Source: Lacinutrix sp. Bg11-31 (lineage in GTDB: Bacteria; Bacteroidota; Bacteroidia; Flavobacteriales; Flavobacteriaceae). Taken from it: 64,000 nucleotides of DNA. This document shows positions 54,351 through 61,977 of this stretch, one piece after another. The position numbers were made by a program, and so were the translations under genes. How positions within the stretch are numbered: the stretch's first letter is position 1; the number at the start of each line of letters is the position of its first letter. A model generated the notes under the pieces. It had not been told where the DNA came from. It did no database searches and saw only the letters and a program-made list of their open reading frames with translations. Location: positions 124,001-188,000 of the forward strand of contig NZ_CP025118.1 of assembly GCF_002831665.1 (NCBI RefSeq), in the 5' to 3' direction.

Positions 54351-56777
54351 TTAAAATTTATATGAAATATTTGCCAATAATGCTCTTGGTGTTTGTGGAT
54401 TTATAGTTGACCAACCTTTGTAATATTCTTTATTAAAAGCATTGTTTAATTTTAACCCAATTCTATATTTATCGGCTTGATAAAATACAGATGCGTTTGC
54501 AACTATATAACTTGGTAATGTAAAATTACCTGTTGTCGTGTAGTTCTTTACAAAACGCTCACTTGCACCATTAAAACCAAAGCCAGCACCAAAACCATTT
54601 AATTTTCCTTCTTGAAATTCGTAATTTGCCCAAAGATTATAAAGTGTTTTTGGACCAGCTTCTAAAGGTCTTTTATTTAAAATTAATGGGTCGTCCGTTT
54701 TTGTAGTTATACTTTCGTTATTACTATATCCAGCTCTTATATTTAACCCTTTAAGTGGATTGGCATTGATTTCTATTTCTACACCTTTGCTCTCAATTTC
54801 TCCACCTTGAATTCTATTAAAAGGTGAATTTGGGTCAATGATGACTCTATCTTTTACTTTAATATCGTAATAGCTAATAGTTGCGTTTAAACGGTTATTA
54901 AAGAAATTTGTTTTCAATCCAAACTCTAATTGATTGGCTTGCTCTGGCTTAAAAGTTTCTAACCTTTGTGGACCATCTTCTGGATTTCCTACTAATTGAG
55001 GTGCAACATTATTAAAGCCATTTTGATAGTTAGCAAAAACAGATAATTTGTCTTTTATTGGTTGATATAGTAAGCCAAATTTTGGCGAAAAAGCGGTTTG
55101 TACAAAATCGTCTTCTGTATTAGTCAAATCTCCTTTATTGTCAAAACGGTCTAATCGTAAACCTATCATTGCAGATAGATTTTCTGTAAAGTTCACAACA
55201 TCTGAAGCATAGATGCTATAAATATTATAAGAGGATTTATTGTTTCCAACAGCTTGCGATTCTAAAACACCATCAACTCCAGCAGTTGAAAGTGGAAATA
55301 AATCAGTTTCTACAACATCTGGCGTAAAAGGATTGTCTCCATTTGAGCCTCCTTCTGGTGTTATATTTCCATAAAATGCGTAACCACTATTATTACTTGT
55401 TTCGGTTGCATTGAAATAGTCTAAACCAATAACGATTCTATTTCGAAGCGATGCAATTTTAGAATCTCCTATAAAGTTTTGTTGAATATCGGTTGTTTGT
55501 GTATTTGCATTTTGTTTGCTGATAAAACGAGAAAATGTATCATCGCCTAAAATACCAAATTCAAATAGATACGAGTAATAGCCTTTCGTAGAAGTTGAGC
55601 TTTTGGAAAGTAAGGTTTGTGATTGCCAAGTGTCCGACAATTTATAGTCCATTTCAATTCTATAATTCTGTGTTGGATTTAGCAATGTTAAATCGTTGCT
55701 TGTAAACGAAAGCTTGTTGTTGTAACCCAATTCCTCAAGATTAGCTGATTCTGTTGGTGCACTTCTGTTCAAGAATAAAAAGGTTGGATTTGTTTGTTCT
55801 GCTTGTGTGATTTCTCCGTAAAATGAAAATGAAAGTCTGTTGTTGACTTTATACGATAAAGATGGTGCTACAAAAAATGATTTTCTAAAACCTGCATCTT
55901 GAAAACTTTGTTCTGTAGTGTAAGCTGTATTTAATCTGAAATACAAATTATCTTCTTTACTTAATGCAGTATTGAAATCTCCCACGATTTGATTAAGTCC
56001 ATAAGTTCCAGAAGTAAAAGATAATTCTCCACCAGTTCCAACATAAGGTTTTTTGGTAACAACATTTATAAGTCCACCATAAGAACTTACCGAATTTCCA
56101 AATAAAGTTGCAGAAGGACCTTTTAGAACTTCAATACGTTCAATATTTGCAGGATTAATTGTTCCGTTTGTTAATCCAGGCAGACCATTTACTAATTGTG
56201 GTTGAACAGAAAATCCACGAAGAGCATAATATCCAGCTCCATCTCCACCACGACCAGTTGAAGCCCATAATTGTTCTACTCCTGTTGCATTTTTTAGAGC
56301 ATCATCAAAATTTGTAACTACTTGTGATTGTAAAAGTTCATTGGTAATTGTACTATACACTTGTGTGTTTTCAATATCTTTTAAAGGAAGTTTAGAAACA
56401 TATGCTGTTTTCTTTCTCGAAAATTTATTACGTCTTTCTCCTTCAACAACAACTTCGCTCAAGATTTCATTTCCTTCGTAAAGTGTAATTGTTTCTAATT
56501 TTGTGTTTTGATTATTTGAAACTGAAATGGAAATTTCTCTTGTTTTAAATCCCAAGTAAGAAATTGAAAGCGTGTAGTTTCCGTTTTCTAAATTAGTTAT
56601 TTCAAACTCTCCATTTTCGTTGGATTGCGTTCCTTTGGTGGTATTTTTTAAAGAAACATTTACTCCGAAAAGATCAGTTTTATTATTGTCTGTAACAGTT
56701 CCAGAAACTGTTCCGTTTTGTGAAAATGCTAAATTAGTTAGCAAAAATAAGGTTAAGGTTAGTAATAAATTTTTCAT
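54351..56777 (-). CDS. TonB-dependent siderophore receptor
   Basis: 808 residues. Signal peptide (MKNLLLTLTLFLLTNLAFSQ), a carboxypeptidase-regulatory-like domain at about 21-110 (GTVSGTVTDNNKTDLFGVNVSL), plug domain at about 130-245 (INPANIERIEVLKGPSATLFGNS), then a beta-barrel ending in the terminal aromatic (NISYKF). The long plug with GRGGDGAGYYALRGFSVQPQLVNGLPG is typical of ferric-siderophore receptors. Together with the PepSY protein it forms an iron-uptake unit inside one giant cassette. Confidence 0.93.
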   Translation of the reverse strand: MKNLLLTLTLFLLTNLAFSQNGTVSGTVTDNNKTDLFGVNVSLKNTTKGTQSNENGEFEITNLENGNYTLSISYLGFKTREISISVSNNQNTKLETITLYEGNEILSEVVVEGERRNKFSRKKTAYVSKLPLKDIENTQVYSTITNELLQSQVVTNFDDALKNATGVEQLWASTGRGGDGAGYYALRGFSVQPQLVNGLPGLTNGTINPANIERIEVLKGPSATLFGNSVSSYGGLINVVTKKPYVGTGGELSFTSGTYGLNQIVGDFNTALSKEDNLYFRLNTAYTTEQSFQDAGFRKSFFVAPSLSYKVNNRLSFSFYGEITQAEQTNPTFLFLNRSAPTESANLEELGYNNKLSFTSNDLTLLNPTQNYRIEMDYKLSDTWQSQTLLSKSSTSTKGYYSYLFEFGILGDDTFSRFISKQNANTQTTDIQQNFIGDSKIASLRNRIVIGLDYFNATETSNNSGYAFYGNITPEGGSNGDNPFTPDVVETDLFPLSTAGVDGVLESQAVGNNKSSYNIYSIYASDVVNFTENLSAMIGLRLDRFDNKGDLTNTEDDFVQTAFSPKFGLLYQPIKDKLSVFANYQNGFNNVAPQLVGNPEDGPQRLETFKPEQANQLEFGLKTNFFNNRLNATISYYDIKVKDRVIIDPNSPFNRIQGGEIESKGVEIEINANPLKGLNIRAGYSNNESITTKTDDPLILNKRPLEAGPKTLYNLWANYEFQEGKLNGFGAGFGFNGASERFVKNYTTTGNFTLPSYIVANASVFYQADKYRIGLKLNNAFNKEYYKGWSTINPQTPRALLANISYKF

Positions 56778-56816
56778 TGTTTTTATTTAGACTTAATATA
56801 AATAATTAATTTTCGA

Positions 56817-56848
56817 CAAAAATATATTTTGCATTTGACATATGCAAA
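56817..56848 (-). promoter_or_regulatory. Promoter and operator of the TonB receptor cassette
   Basis: Minus strand TTTG (56845-56848), 20-nt spacer, TATTTTTG (56817-56824), a good Bacteroidota promoter about 40 nt before the ATG. The spacer overlaps an inverted repeat TTTGCAT N7 ATGCAAA (56828-56848), a plausible repressor site, perhaps iron-responsive. Confidence 0.65.
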
Positions 56849-56877
56849 TTATTTATAATAAATCTAAATAAGGATTT

Positions 56878-57045
56878 TTAAGAGGTTGATTTTCTGTTGT
56901 TAGTACTGTGTTTTTTTTTCTTTCGAAGACGAAAAGTAGCAAGTGCAAAGAAATTATCTCGCAGAGTAATTTTTTGCTCTTGCGGGAATTTAGTACTAAA
57001 TTTTCTGAAAACTTTTTTAGCGAGGAACATTCCAAATAAGCCCAT
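56878..57045 (-). CDS. Possible 55-residue basic protein upstream of the TonB gene
   Basis: ATG 57045 opens MGLFGMFLAKKVFRKFSTKF..., rich in Lys and Arg, ending at TAA 56878. Unrecognised. An overlapping 60-codon frame (57035-56853) is equally long but less protein-like. It is the first frame of the giant cassette, 48 nt from the boundary. Confidence 0.4.
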   Translation of the reverse strand: MGLFGMFLAKKVFRKFSTKFPQEQKITLRDNFFALATFRLRKKKKHSTNNRKSTS

Positions 57046-57093
57046 TTTTCATAGGTTTTTGATGTTCAGAATGTGATTTGTTATATTGTGTAC

Positions 57094-57220
57094 AACGTTT
57101 TTGTGTATGGTTAGTTGCGTGGTTAAGCAACTAATTTAGTAAACAAAAACGAACGCGAGAAAATTCCGAAGGAATTTTCCAAATAGGCACTTGCCAAAGC
57201 AATTAATTATACACGGTGTT
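57094..57220 (-). repeat. attC-like site 28, family I, 127 bp
   Basis: Same sequence as site 26, carried by the second copy of the 182/83-residue cassette (GTGCTACAAC / GTTGTAGCAC). Confidence 0.85.
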
Positions 57221-57239
57221 GTAGCACGTTTTTATTTAT

Positions 57240-57491
57240 TCAAGTGTTTTTTTTCCTTTCTCTTATTAGCATAAAACTCATAATTAAAATAATGCTTATT
57301 CCGATTACTAATAAACCGTATTTGAATAGTCCTGTTAGAAAAAATGTCAGGAAGCTACCATAACGACCTCTTTCAGATTTTTGAACGAGTTCAGATATGA
57401 TGCTAGAATTCTCTAATAAGAAATAAAAGACAATACAGAATAAGCTAATTATGTATAGTTTTATGATTTTTAAATTTCTTTTATTCATCAC
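57240..57491 (-). CDS. Small membrane protein, copy 2
   Basis: Same 83 residues as 51908-52159, in the second copy of this two-gene cassette on the other side of the TonB cassette. Confidence 0.7.
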   Translation of the reverse strand: MMNKRNLKIIKLYIISLFCIVFYFLLENSSIISELVQKSERGRYGSFLTFFLTGLFKYGLLVIGISIILIMSFMLIRERKKNT

Positions 57492-58040
57492 TTATTTTAG
57501 ATTATCAAAAAATTCAGTTGGGTTTGTTATAAATAAATGTGCTTTTGAATTTTTTAATAATTCCGCTAATTCTATAATATTCGGATTGCATAGATTTCCA
57601 TTTTCGTCCATTAAAATCCAGTCATTTCTATCACATAATTCCAACATTGAATTTAAGAAATTCAGTTTAGAATCTCTCATATCAGTCCGAAATCTAAAAT
57701 CTTCTATAAAATTCTCTTTTTCGTTATAGTCAATGCTCAAATCGTGGTCAACTTCGTCATTTTCGATTTTCCAACTTTCGTTATTCCACGAAGCTCTTGG
57801 AATAATTTTGTCAATTTCGTTTCTTAATTCTGCAATGTTAATTTGAATTCCTTTCCACCATTTCGTTGAAATCGCATCTTCAAATTCAGGTTCAGGTGCA
57901 TCATTCAGTTCCACGTCATAATTTCCCCAATACTTTTCCCATTCAGCGTGTTTTATTTCAAGCTGTTTTGGAATTCCGCCATATTTTGTTTCAATCGGCT
58001 TTCTTGGAAGTACAAATGTTAGAAATTGATATGTTGCCAT
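57492..58040 (-). CDS. Hypothetical protein, copy 2
   Basis: Same 182 residues as 52160-52708. Upstream flanks of the two copies diverge straight after AACG (GTCACG against TTTATG). Confidence 0.7.
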   Translation of the reverse strand: MATYQFLTFVLPRKPIETKYGGIPKQLEIKHAEWEKYWGNYDVELNDAPEPEFEDAISTKWWKGIQINIAELRNEIDKIIPRASWNNESWKIENDEVDHDLSIDYNEKENFIEDFRFRTDMRDSKLNFLNSMLELCDRNDWILMDENGNLCNPNIIELAELLKNSKAHLFITNPTEFFDNLK

Positions 58041-58062
58041 TGGGTTTTCTTAAATGTGCTAC

Positions 58063-58187
58063 AACGTTTATGTATAAGAATAGTTGCGGTTTTGTGTGCG
58101 AGGATTTTCCGCAGGAAAATCAGACGTAACAAAACTGCAACGACCTTTGTTTAAGCACTAATTTAGCAATTATTTTTATACGGTGTT
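58063..58187 (-). repeat. attC-like site 29, family II, 125 bp
   Basis: Stem GATTTTCC / GGAAAATC. Cassette ends GTTGCCAAC / GTTGGCAAC. Confidence 0.85.
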
Positions 58188-58544
58188 GGCAACTGGCTTT
58201 TTATTAATCAGTTTCGTAATCCAAATCAGATTAGTTATTCCAATTCCAATAATTCCAAAAGTCGCTATGAATTGAATTGGCGATTCCTTTCCAAAAGCGA
58301 GTAATATCATAATCAGAATGGGAATGAGTCCGATTCCGATTTTCAAAATCAGATTTTGAGTTTTCAATTCAGTAAACCAAAGTAAATATCCGTTAAGTAT
58401 TGCTAAAATCAGAGCTGGAAGTGGATATAATATTAGCAAAAAGAAAATTTCTCCGTATTGCGTATTTTCATAAAATAAAGGCGCGATAAAAATTCCGATT
58501 AAACAGAATAAAAATCCAAATATTATTATCGTTCGACGTTCCAT
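58176..58544 (-). CDS. Hypothetical membrane protein
   Basis: 122 residues from ATG 58544 (MERRTIIIFGFLFCLIGIFI). Four transmembrane helices and little else. The frame stays open for 51 more codons upstream, but those are translated from the neighbouring recombination site and are not counted. Confidence 0.7.
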   Translation of the reverse strand: MERRTIIIFGFLFCLIGIFIAPLFYENTQYGEIFFLLILYPLPALILAILNGYLLWFTELKTQNLILKIGIGLIPILIMILLAFGKESPIQFIATFGIIGIGITNLIWITKLINKKPVANTV

Positions 58545-58567
58545 TTGAGTGAGTTCAGCTTGTTGCC

Positions 58568-58692
58568 AACGTTTATGTATATGGAAAGTTGCGGGTTTGC
58601 GTGCGAGGAATTTCCGAAGGAAATTCAGACGTAGCAAACGTGCAACGACCTTTGATTTAGCACAAAACCAGCAATTTTTTATATACGGTGTT
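58568..58692 (-). repeat. attC-like site 30, family II variant, 125 bp
   Basis: Stem GAATTTCC / GGAAATTC. Open in one minus-strand frame through its whole length. Cassette ends TTTGCCAAC / GTTGGCAAA. Confidence 0.85.
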
Positions 58693-58704
58693 GGCAAATC
58701 GTTT

Positions 58705-59211
58705 TTATGTTTTCTCTTTTTTCAATTTCCGCTTTTCTTTCCGTCTTTCACTTTTTGATTTCCGGTCATAACTTGCGAGCCAATTGATATATTTTTCTTT
58801 AAATAATTTTCCACCATCTTTCTCAATCCAAGGTAAATAATATTCAATTAAGTTCGGGTTATTTTCACAAAATTCCATCGTACAGTTTTGAACTCCAGTA
58901 ACTATAAAATATGGCATTCCCTCAATTCGGTCAGCGATAATAATTGCAATTTCTCCTTTCGTTAAATTCCGCTCTTGACATTCCGATTTAACTTTAGTCA
59001 GAGTTGAGTCAGTAAAAAATTCCGCAAGAGTTTTTAGCGAGTTTTCTCCAAAAGCAATAATCTTTTTAGATTGTTCCGTTTTTGTTATTTCTTTAGAGTT
59101 TTCCGTTTTCGAAATTCCGTTTAATAGTAAGTCAATTTCAGATTCGGTTTGTGAGAAACTCAAATTGAGATTTAGCAGAATTGTCAAAAGTATTAGTCCA
59201 ATTTTTTTCAT
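58705..59211 (-). CDS. Hypothetical exported protein
   Basis: 168 residues, signal peptide MKKIGLILLTILLNLNLSFSQ. Mature part has a TLAEFFTDSTLTKVKSECQERNLTKGEIAIIIADRIEGMPY segment and a very basic C-terminus (DRKSKSERRKEKRKLKKEK). Two cysteines are placed to form a disulfide (QNCTMEFCENN). Unrecognised. Confidence 0.7.
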   Translation of the reverse strand: MKKIGLILLTILLNLNLSFSQTESEIDLLLNGISKTENSKEITKTEQSKKIIAFGENSLKTLAEFFTDSTLTKVKSECQERNLTKGEIAIIIADRIEGMPYFIVTGVQNCTMEFCENNPNLIEYYLPWIEKDGGKLFKEKYINWLASYDRKSKSERRKEKRKLKKEKT

Positions 59212-59316
59212 TCAGTTTAGATTATTTTCAAATCTATTCTTTGTTTAGTAATTCCGAAACTCTAAATGAGTGAACGATGATTTTCAATTAGTTAACGAGT
59301 CTCTTAAATGTTTGCC

Positions 59317-59440
59317 AACGTTTATGTATAAGAATAGTGCGGTTTTGTGTGCGAGGATTTTCCGCAGGAAAATCAGACGTAACAAAAGTGCACGGACTCT
59401 TGATTAAGCACTAAACTACGCATTATTTTTATACGGTGTT
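59317..59440 (-). repeat. attC-like site 31, family II, 124 bp
   Basis: Stem GATTTTCC / GGAAAATC. Cassette ends AGTTGCCAAC / GTTGGCAACT. Confidence 0.85.
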
Positions 59441-59506
59441 GGCAACTGTTTATTTTTTTAGATTACGGTTTTTCATTCCGATATTTTTAAGTAAATGCAT
59501 TTAAAT

Positions 59507-59956
59507 TCAGATACAAAATGTTGAGGCACAGGAATATATTATCAAGCTTAAAATGGATAGACCTAAAGAGATAAGTGTCATTTTTTCACAAAATTCGTAA
59601 AATGGTGTTTTTTCTACATTTACATTTATTGATTTCTCTACGCATCCGTCCAGGATATGTTTTGTGGCTGCATCTTTATAATTTTTCAGAGTCTTCTTTG
59701 AGTAATGCAATTCGGAATATAAAACTGCTAGAGAAAAAATGACACAAAGCCCTAATAAGAGTATGGTTGAAAAGAAAAGCAATGACGAAACTTTCGATGA
59801 ATTATCCCCAGATTTCAAACTTACCAATAAACCTAAAAATCCTAAAATGACTGGAGTTAACTTATTAAAAAAAGAATATTTAACAGAAAATGTTTTATCG
59901 GTCAATATTATCAATTCATCTAATATTTTTTTTTCGTCTTGGTCTTCTTTTGTCAT
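59507..59956 (-). CDS. Hypothetical membrane protein, three helices
   Basis: 149 residues from ATG 59956 (MTKEDQDEKKILDELI); the longer frame to 60052 is site sequence. A charged N-terminal helix, two adjacent transmembrane helices (LTPVILGFLGLLVSL; LLFFSTILLLGLCVIFSLAV), a loop of about 55 residues, then a third helix. The arrangement recalls membrane effectors of defence systems, but nothing specific is recognised. Confidence 0.65.
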   Translation of the reverse strand: MTKEDQDEKKILDELIILTDKTFSVKYSFFNKLTPVILGFLGLLVSLKSGDNSSKVSSLLFFSTILLLGLCVIFSLAVLYSELHYSKKTLKNYKDAATKHILDGCVEKSINVNVEKTPFYEFCEKMTLISLGLSILSLIIYSCASTFCI

Positions 59957-59987
59957 TTTTTTCAGAGTATGATTGGTAATAGTTGCC

Positions 59988-60172
59988 AACGGCTCGGCTA
60001 TGGTTAGTACGGGAATTAAAAGTAGTGAACTTTCGATTAAGCACTTAGCCAAAACTTTTTATTTTGTTTTATCTTTTTTTTATAAAGCCAAATCAAAAGA
60101 TTTGGCGGACTTGGTTTAAAGCTCTAAACTTTGGGTTAAGCACCAAAACCCGTATTAATTATAGCCATTGTT
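59988..60172 (-). repeat. attC-like site 32, family III (long), 185 bp
   Basis: Contains the hairpin GCCAAATC / GATTTGGC and outer pairing GGCTATGG / CCATTG-like. It serves the first cassette after the integrase; ends GTGCACAAC / GTTGTGCAC. Confidence 0.8.
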
Positions 60173-60184
60173 GTGCACTGGTTT

Positions 60185-60706
60185 TTATCCGATTTTAGTT
60201 TTAATAAATTCAGTTACTTTTTCAAATTCTTCCTTTCCGATTTCAGATTCCGCCAGAACGTACGATAAACTGGGTCCAATATTTATATCAAGAAATAAAT
60301 TTGATTCAATTACTCGGTAGCTTTTAAATGAACTCCATATCATTTTCGTCTCATATCTATAATCTTTGTAGCAAAAACTTTCCTCATTGAATTCCCAAAT
60401 ACTATTCTCTTGAGATTTTTTTTGATTGTCAATTTCTGTCTCAATCAAATCGAAATATTGTTTTTTATTTTTTCGATAATGTATATAATTATCTATGAAA
60501 TTCGTGATGGAATGAATTCCAAAACCGATCAATAAATAGCCAAAATAGTTTTCACTAGTAATCATATAATAACCAATTAGAACCATTGGAATTCCCCAAA
60601 TTAATCTCATTCTGTTATTTTCTTTATTCCTTTTCCAAGTCAGATTAAAATGAAGTAACATTTGGGTTTGGTAAAGGTTTTTATCGAAGGGTATCTCAAA
60701 TATCAT
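60185..60706 (-). CDS. YcxB-like membrane protein (first cassette)
   Basis: 173 residues. Two transmembrane helices (LIWGIPMVLIGYYMI; YFGYLLIGFGIHSITNFI) are followed by a YcxB-like soluble part (WEFNEESFCYKDYRYETKMIWSSFKSYRVIESNLFLDI ... EEFEKVTEFIKTKIG). Function unknown. In an integron the first cassette is usually the latest to be inserted. Confidence 0.7.
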   Translation of the reverse strand: MIFEIPFDKNLYQTQMLLHFNLTWKRNKENNRMRLIWGIPMVLIGYYMITSENYFGYLLIGFGIHSITNFIDNYIHYRKNKKQYFDLIETEIDNQKKSQENSIWEFNEESFCYKDYRYETKMIWSSFKSYRVIESNLFLDINIGPSLSYVLAESEIGKEEFEKVTEFIKTKIG

Positions 60707-60734
60707 TTATTTCTTTTGTTTTTGACTTGTGCAC

Positions 60735-60780
60735 AACAATTGGATAAACGTACCTTAGTATGTTTATTCCATTTTTAGTA
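60735..60780 (-). other. attI-like recombination site
   Basis: The first cassette begins at AAC 60735-60737 (GTTGTGCAC on the minus strand). Five bases away lies the imperfect inverted repeat GGATAAACGTAC / GTATGTTTATTCC (60742-60770), which fits paired recombinase-binding sites. Unlike the attC-like sites there is no long palindrome. It directly adjoins the integrase stop codon. Confidence 0.6.
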
Positions 60781-61911
60781 TTACGAATCTAAGGGATTTT
60801 TAATACTTTTAAAAGTATTTGTTGCAACATGTGTATATATTTCAGTCGTTTTAGATGAGCCATGTCCTAAAAGCACCTGTATTTGTCTTAAATCTGTACC
60901 CGACTCCAATAAATGTGTTGCAAAACTATGTCGCAAAACGTGAGGTGTCACTGTTGTTCTTATACGTGCCTTTTCGGCTGAAGTTTTTACAACCTTTAAA
61001 ACACTTGCTCCACTATATTTAAATCCTTTCTTGCCTTCAAATAAATATATTTTAGGTTCATATTTAAGGTAGTATTTCCTTAAATCGATAAGTGCTGTTT
61101 TGGACAATAAGGTTAATCTATCCTTGTTTCCTTTTGAACCTTCTACACGGACTAGCATTCGTTTACTGTCTATATCTTCTAATTTTAAATTTAAAAGCTC
61201 ACTACGTCTTAAACCTGAGCCATATAATAACTGTACTATACATCTATGTTTGATATTGTTGGTGTTTTCAATAATTGAAAGTATTTCCTCCTTTGATATT
61301 ACCTTAGGTAATTTTGACTCTTTTCGAGGCCTTTCAATTTCATAAAAACGGTTGGGCATACCTAAGACAACTTCATAATAAAATTTTATTGCATTGATAG
61401 CTTGGTTTACATAGGAGTTGGAATGTTTCTTTTGAATAAGATGCTGAAGAAATAACCGAATGTCGTTTTCGTCTAGGGCTTTTAATTCTTTATCATTGTG
61501 ATAATTAATGAATAGTTCAAAAAAAGTGACATAAGTTTTAACCGTACTATTAGCATAGCGTTTTAATTCTAGTTTTAACAAATACGCTTCAGGGCAAAGT
61601 CTGTATTCTGGCAAGGTCTCTCTCTTTCTAAACCACTCAACATCAATATCTTCATTATGAGTATTAATAGGCTTATTCGTGAGAAAACGGTTGTAATTTA
61701 TCCATACGACTCCCTTGAATGTATTATATATAATACCGAGATTTACTTTGGTGTTTTCAATATACACCATGTTATACTTTTGACTCCATTTAGGATTAGG
61801 AAGCCCCTTTATTAAATTTTGTATAAGCTTATCAGGTGAAAATTTTAAACCAATCATTTTTTGATTTTTAATCATCAAATGGTAAAGCGTAATTGATTTC
61901 ATAGAATTCAT
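60781..61911 (-). CDS. Tyrosine recombinase of the cassette array (non-canonical integron integrase)
   Basis: 376 residues. Residues 1-100 are an extra N-terminal part of unknown fold; 104-190 form the SAM-like core-binding domain (STVKTYVTFFELFINYH ... YVNQAINAIKFYYEVVLG). The catalytic set is complete: Arg235 (YGSGLRRSELL), Lys260 (GSKGNKDR), His324 and Arg327 (TPHVLRHSFATHLLESG), His350 (LLGH), Tyr359 (TTEIYTHV). Between Lys260 and His324 there are only about 64 residues, so the insertion that marks IntI proteins is absent and the C-terminal part is XerC/D-like. It is read in the same direction as the cassettes and stops where the attI-like site begins. Confidence 0.85.
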   Translation of the reverse strand: MNSMKSITLYHLMIKNQKMIGLKFSPDKLIQNLIKGLPNPKWSQKYNMVYIENTKVNLGIIYNTFKGVVWINYNRFLTNKPINTHNEDIDVEWFRKRETLPEYRLCPEAYLLKLELKRYANSTVKTYVTFFELFINYHNDKELKALDENDIRLFLQHLIQKKHSNSYVNQAINAIKFYYEVVLGMPNRFYEIERPRKESKLPKVISKEEILSIIENTNNIKHRCIVQLLYGSGLRRSELLNLKLEDIDSKRMLVRVEGSKGNKDRLTLLSKTALIDLRKYYLKYEPKIYLFEGKKGFKYSGASVLKVVKTSAEKARIRTTVTPHVLRHSFATHLLESGTDLRQIQVLLGHGSSKTTEIYTHVATNTFKSIKNPLDS

Positions 61912-61942
61912 ATTACAATTTTAACTAGATTTTATAAATTAA

Positions 61943-61970
61943 ATAGTATATTATGAGTATAATATACTAT
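61943..61970. promoter_or_regulatory. Palindromic operator between integrase and zinc-ribbon genes
   Basis: Perfect 10-bp arms ATAGTATATT / AATATACTAT around an 8-bp spacer, 32 nt from the integrase start and 8 nt from the divergent gene. A regulator bound here could control both genes. Confidence 0.55.
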
Positions 61971-61977
61971 TAGTTTT

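Larger units (their letters stand above)
25344..60780 (-). mobile_element. Integron-like gene-cassette array with 32 attC-like sites
   Basis: Thirty-two imperfect palindromes (AAC...GTT on the plus strand) alternate with genes read leftwards. Across each cassette the outer bases are complementary (for example GTTGGGCATA and TATGCCCAAC), as expected when a circular cassette reconstitutes R''/R' pairing. Repeated cassettes are identical exactly between the AACG boundaries and carry their own site on the gene's 3' side. A tyrosine recombinase and an attI-like dyad lie at the upstream end. IS110-family insertions at three sites are the only plus-strand genes. These are all the structural features of an integron. 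Confidence 0.88.

Noticed and set aside
25344..60172. CRISPR array or CRISPR-like spacing
   Set aside because: Repeats are over 120 bp, imperfect and palindromic, and the intervals are whole genes of very different lengths. No cas genes.
25344..60172. Sites as scattered MITEs or REP elements
   Set aside because: Insertion of MITEs would not give end pairing across each gene, single gene orientation over 35 kb, or cassette copies that end exactly at AACG.
60781..61911. Plain XerC/XerD chromosome-dimer recombinase
   Set aside because: The 100-residue N-terminal extension, the position at the end of the array and the adjoining attI-like site argue for a dedicated recombinase, although the catalytic half is Xer-like.
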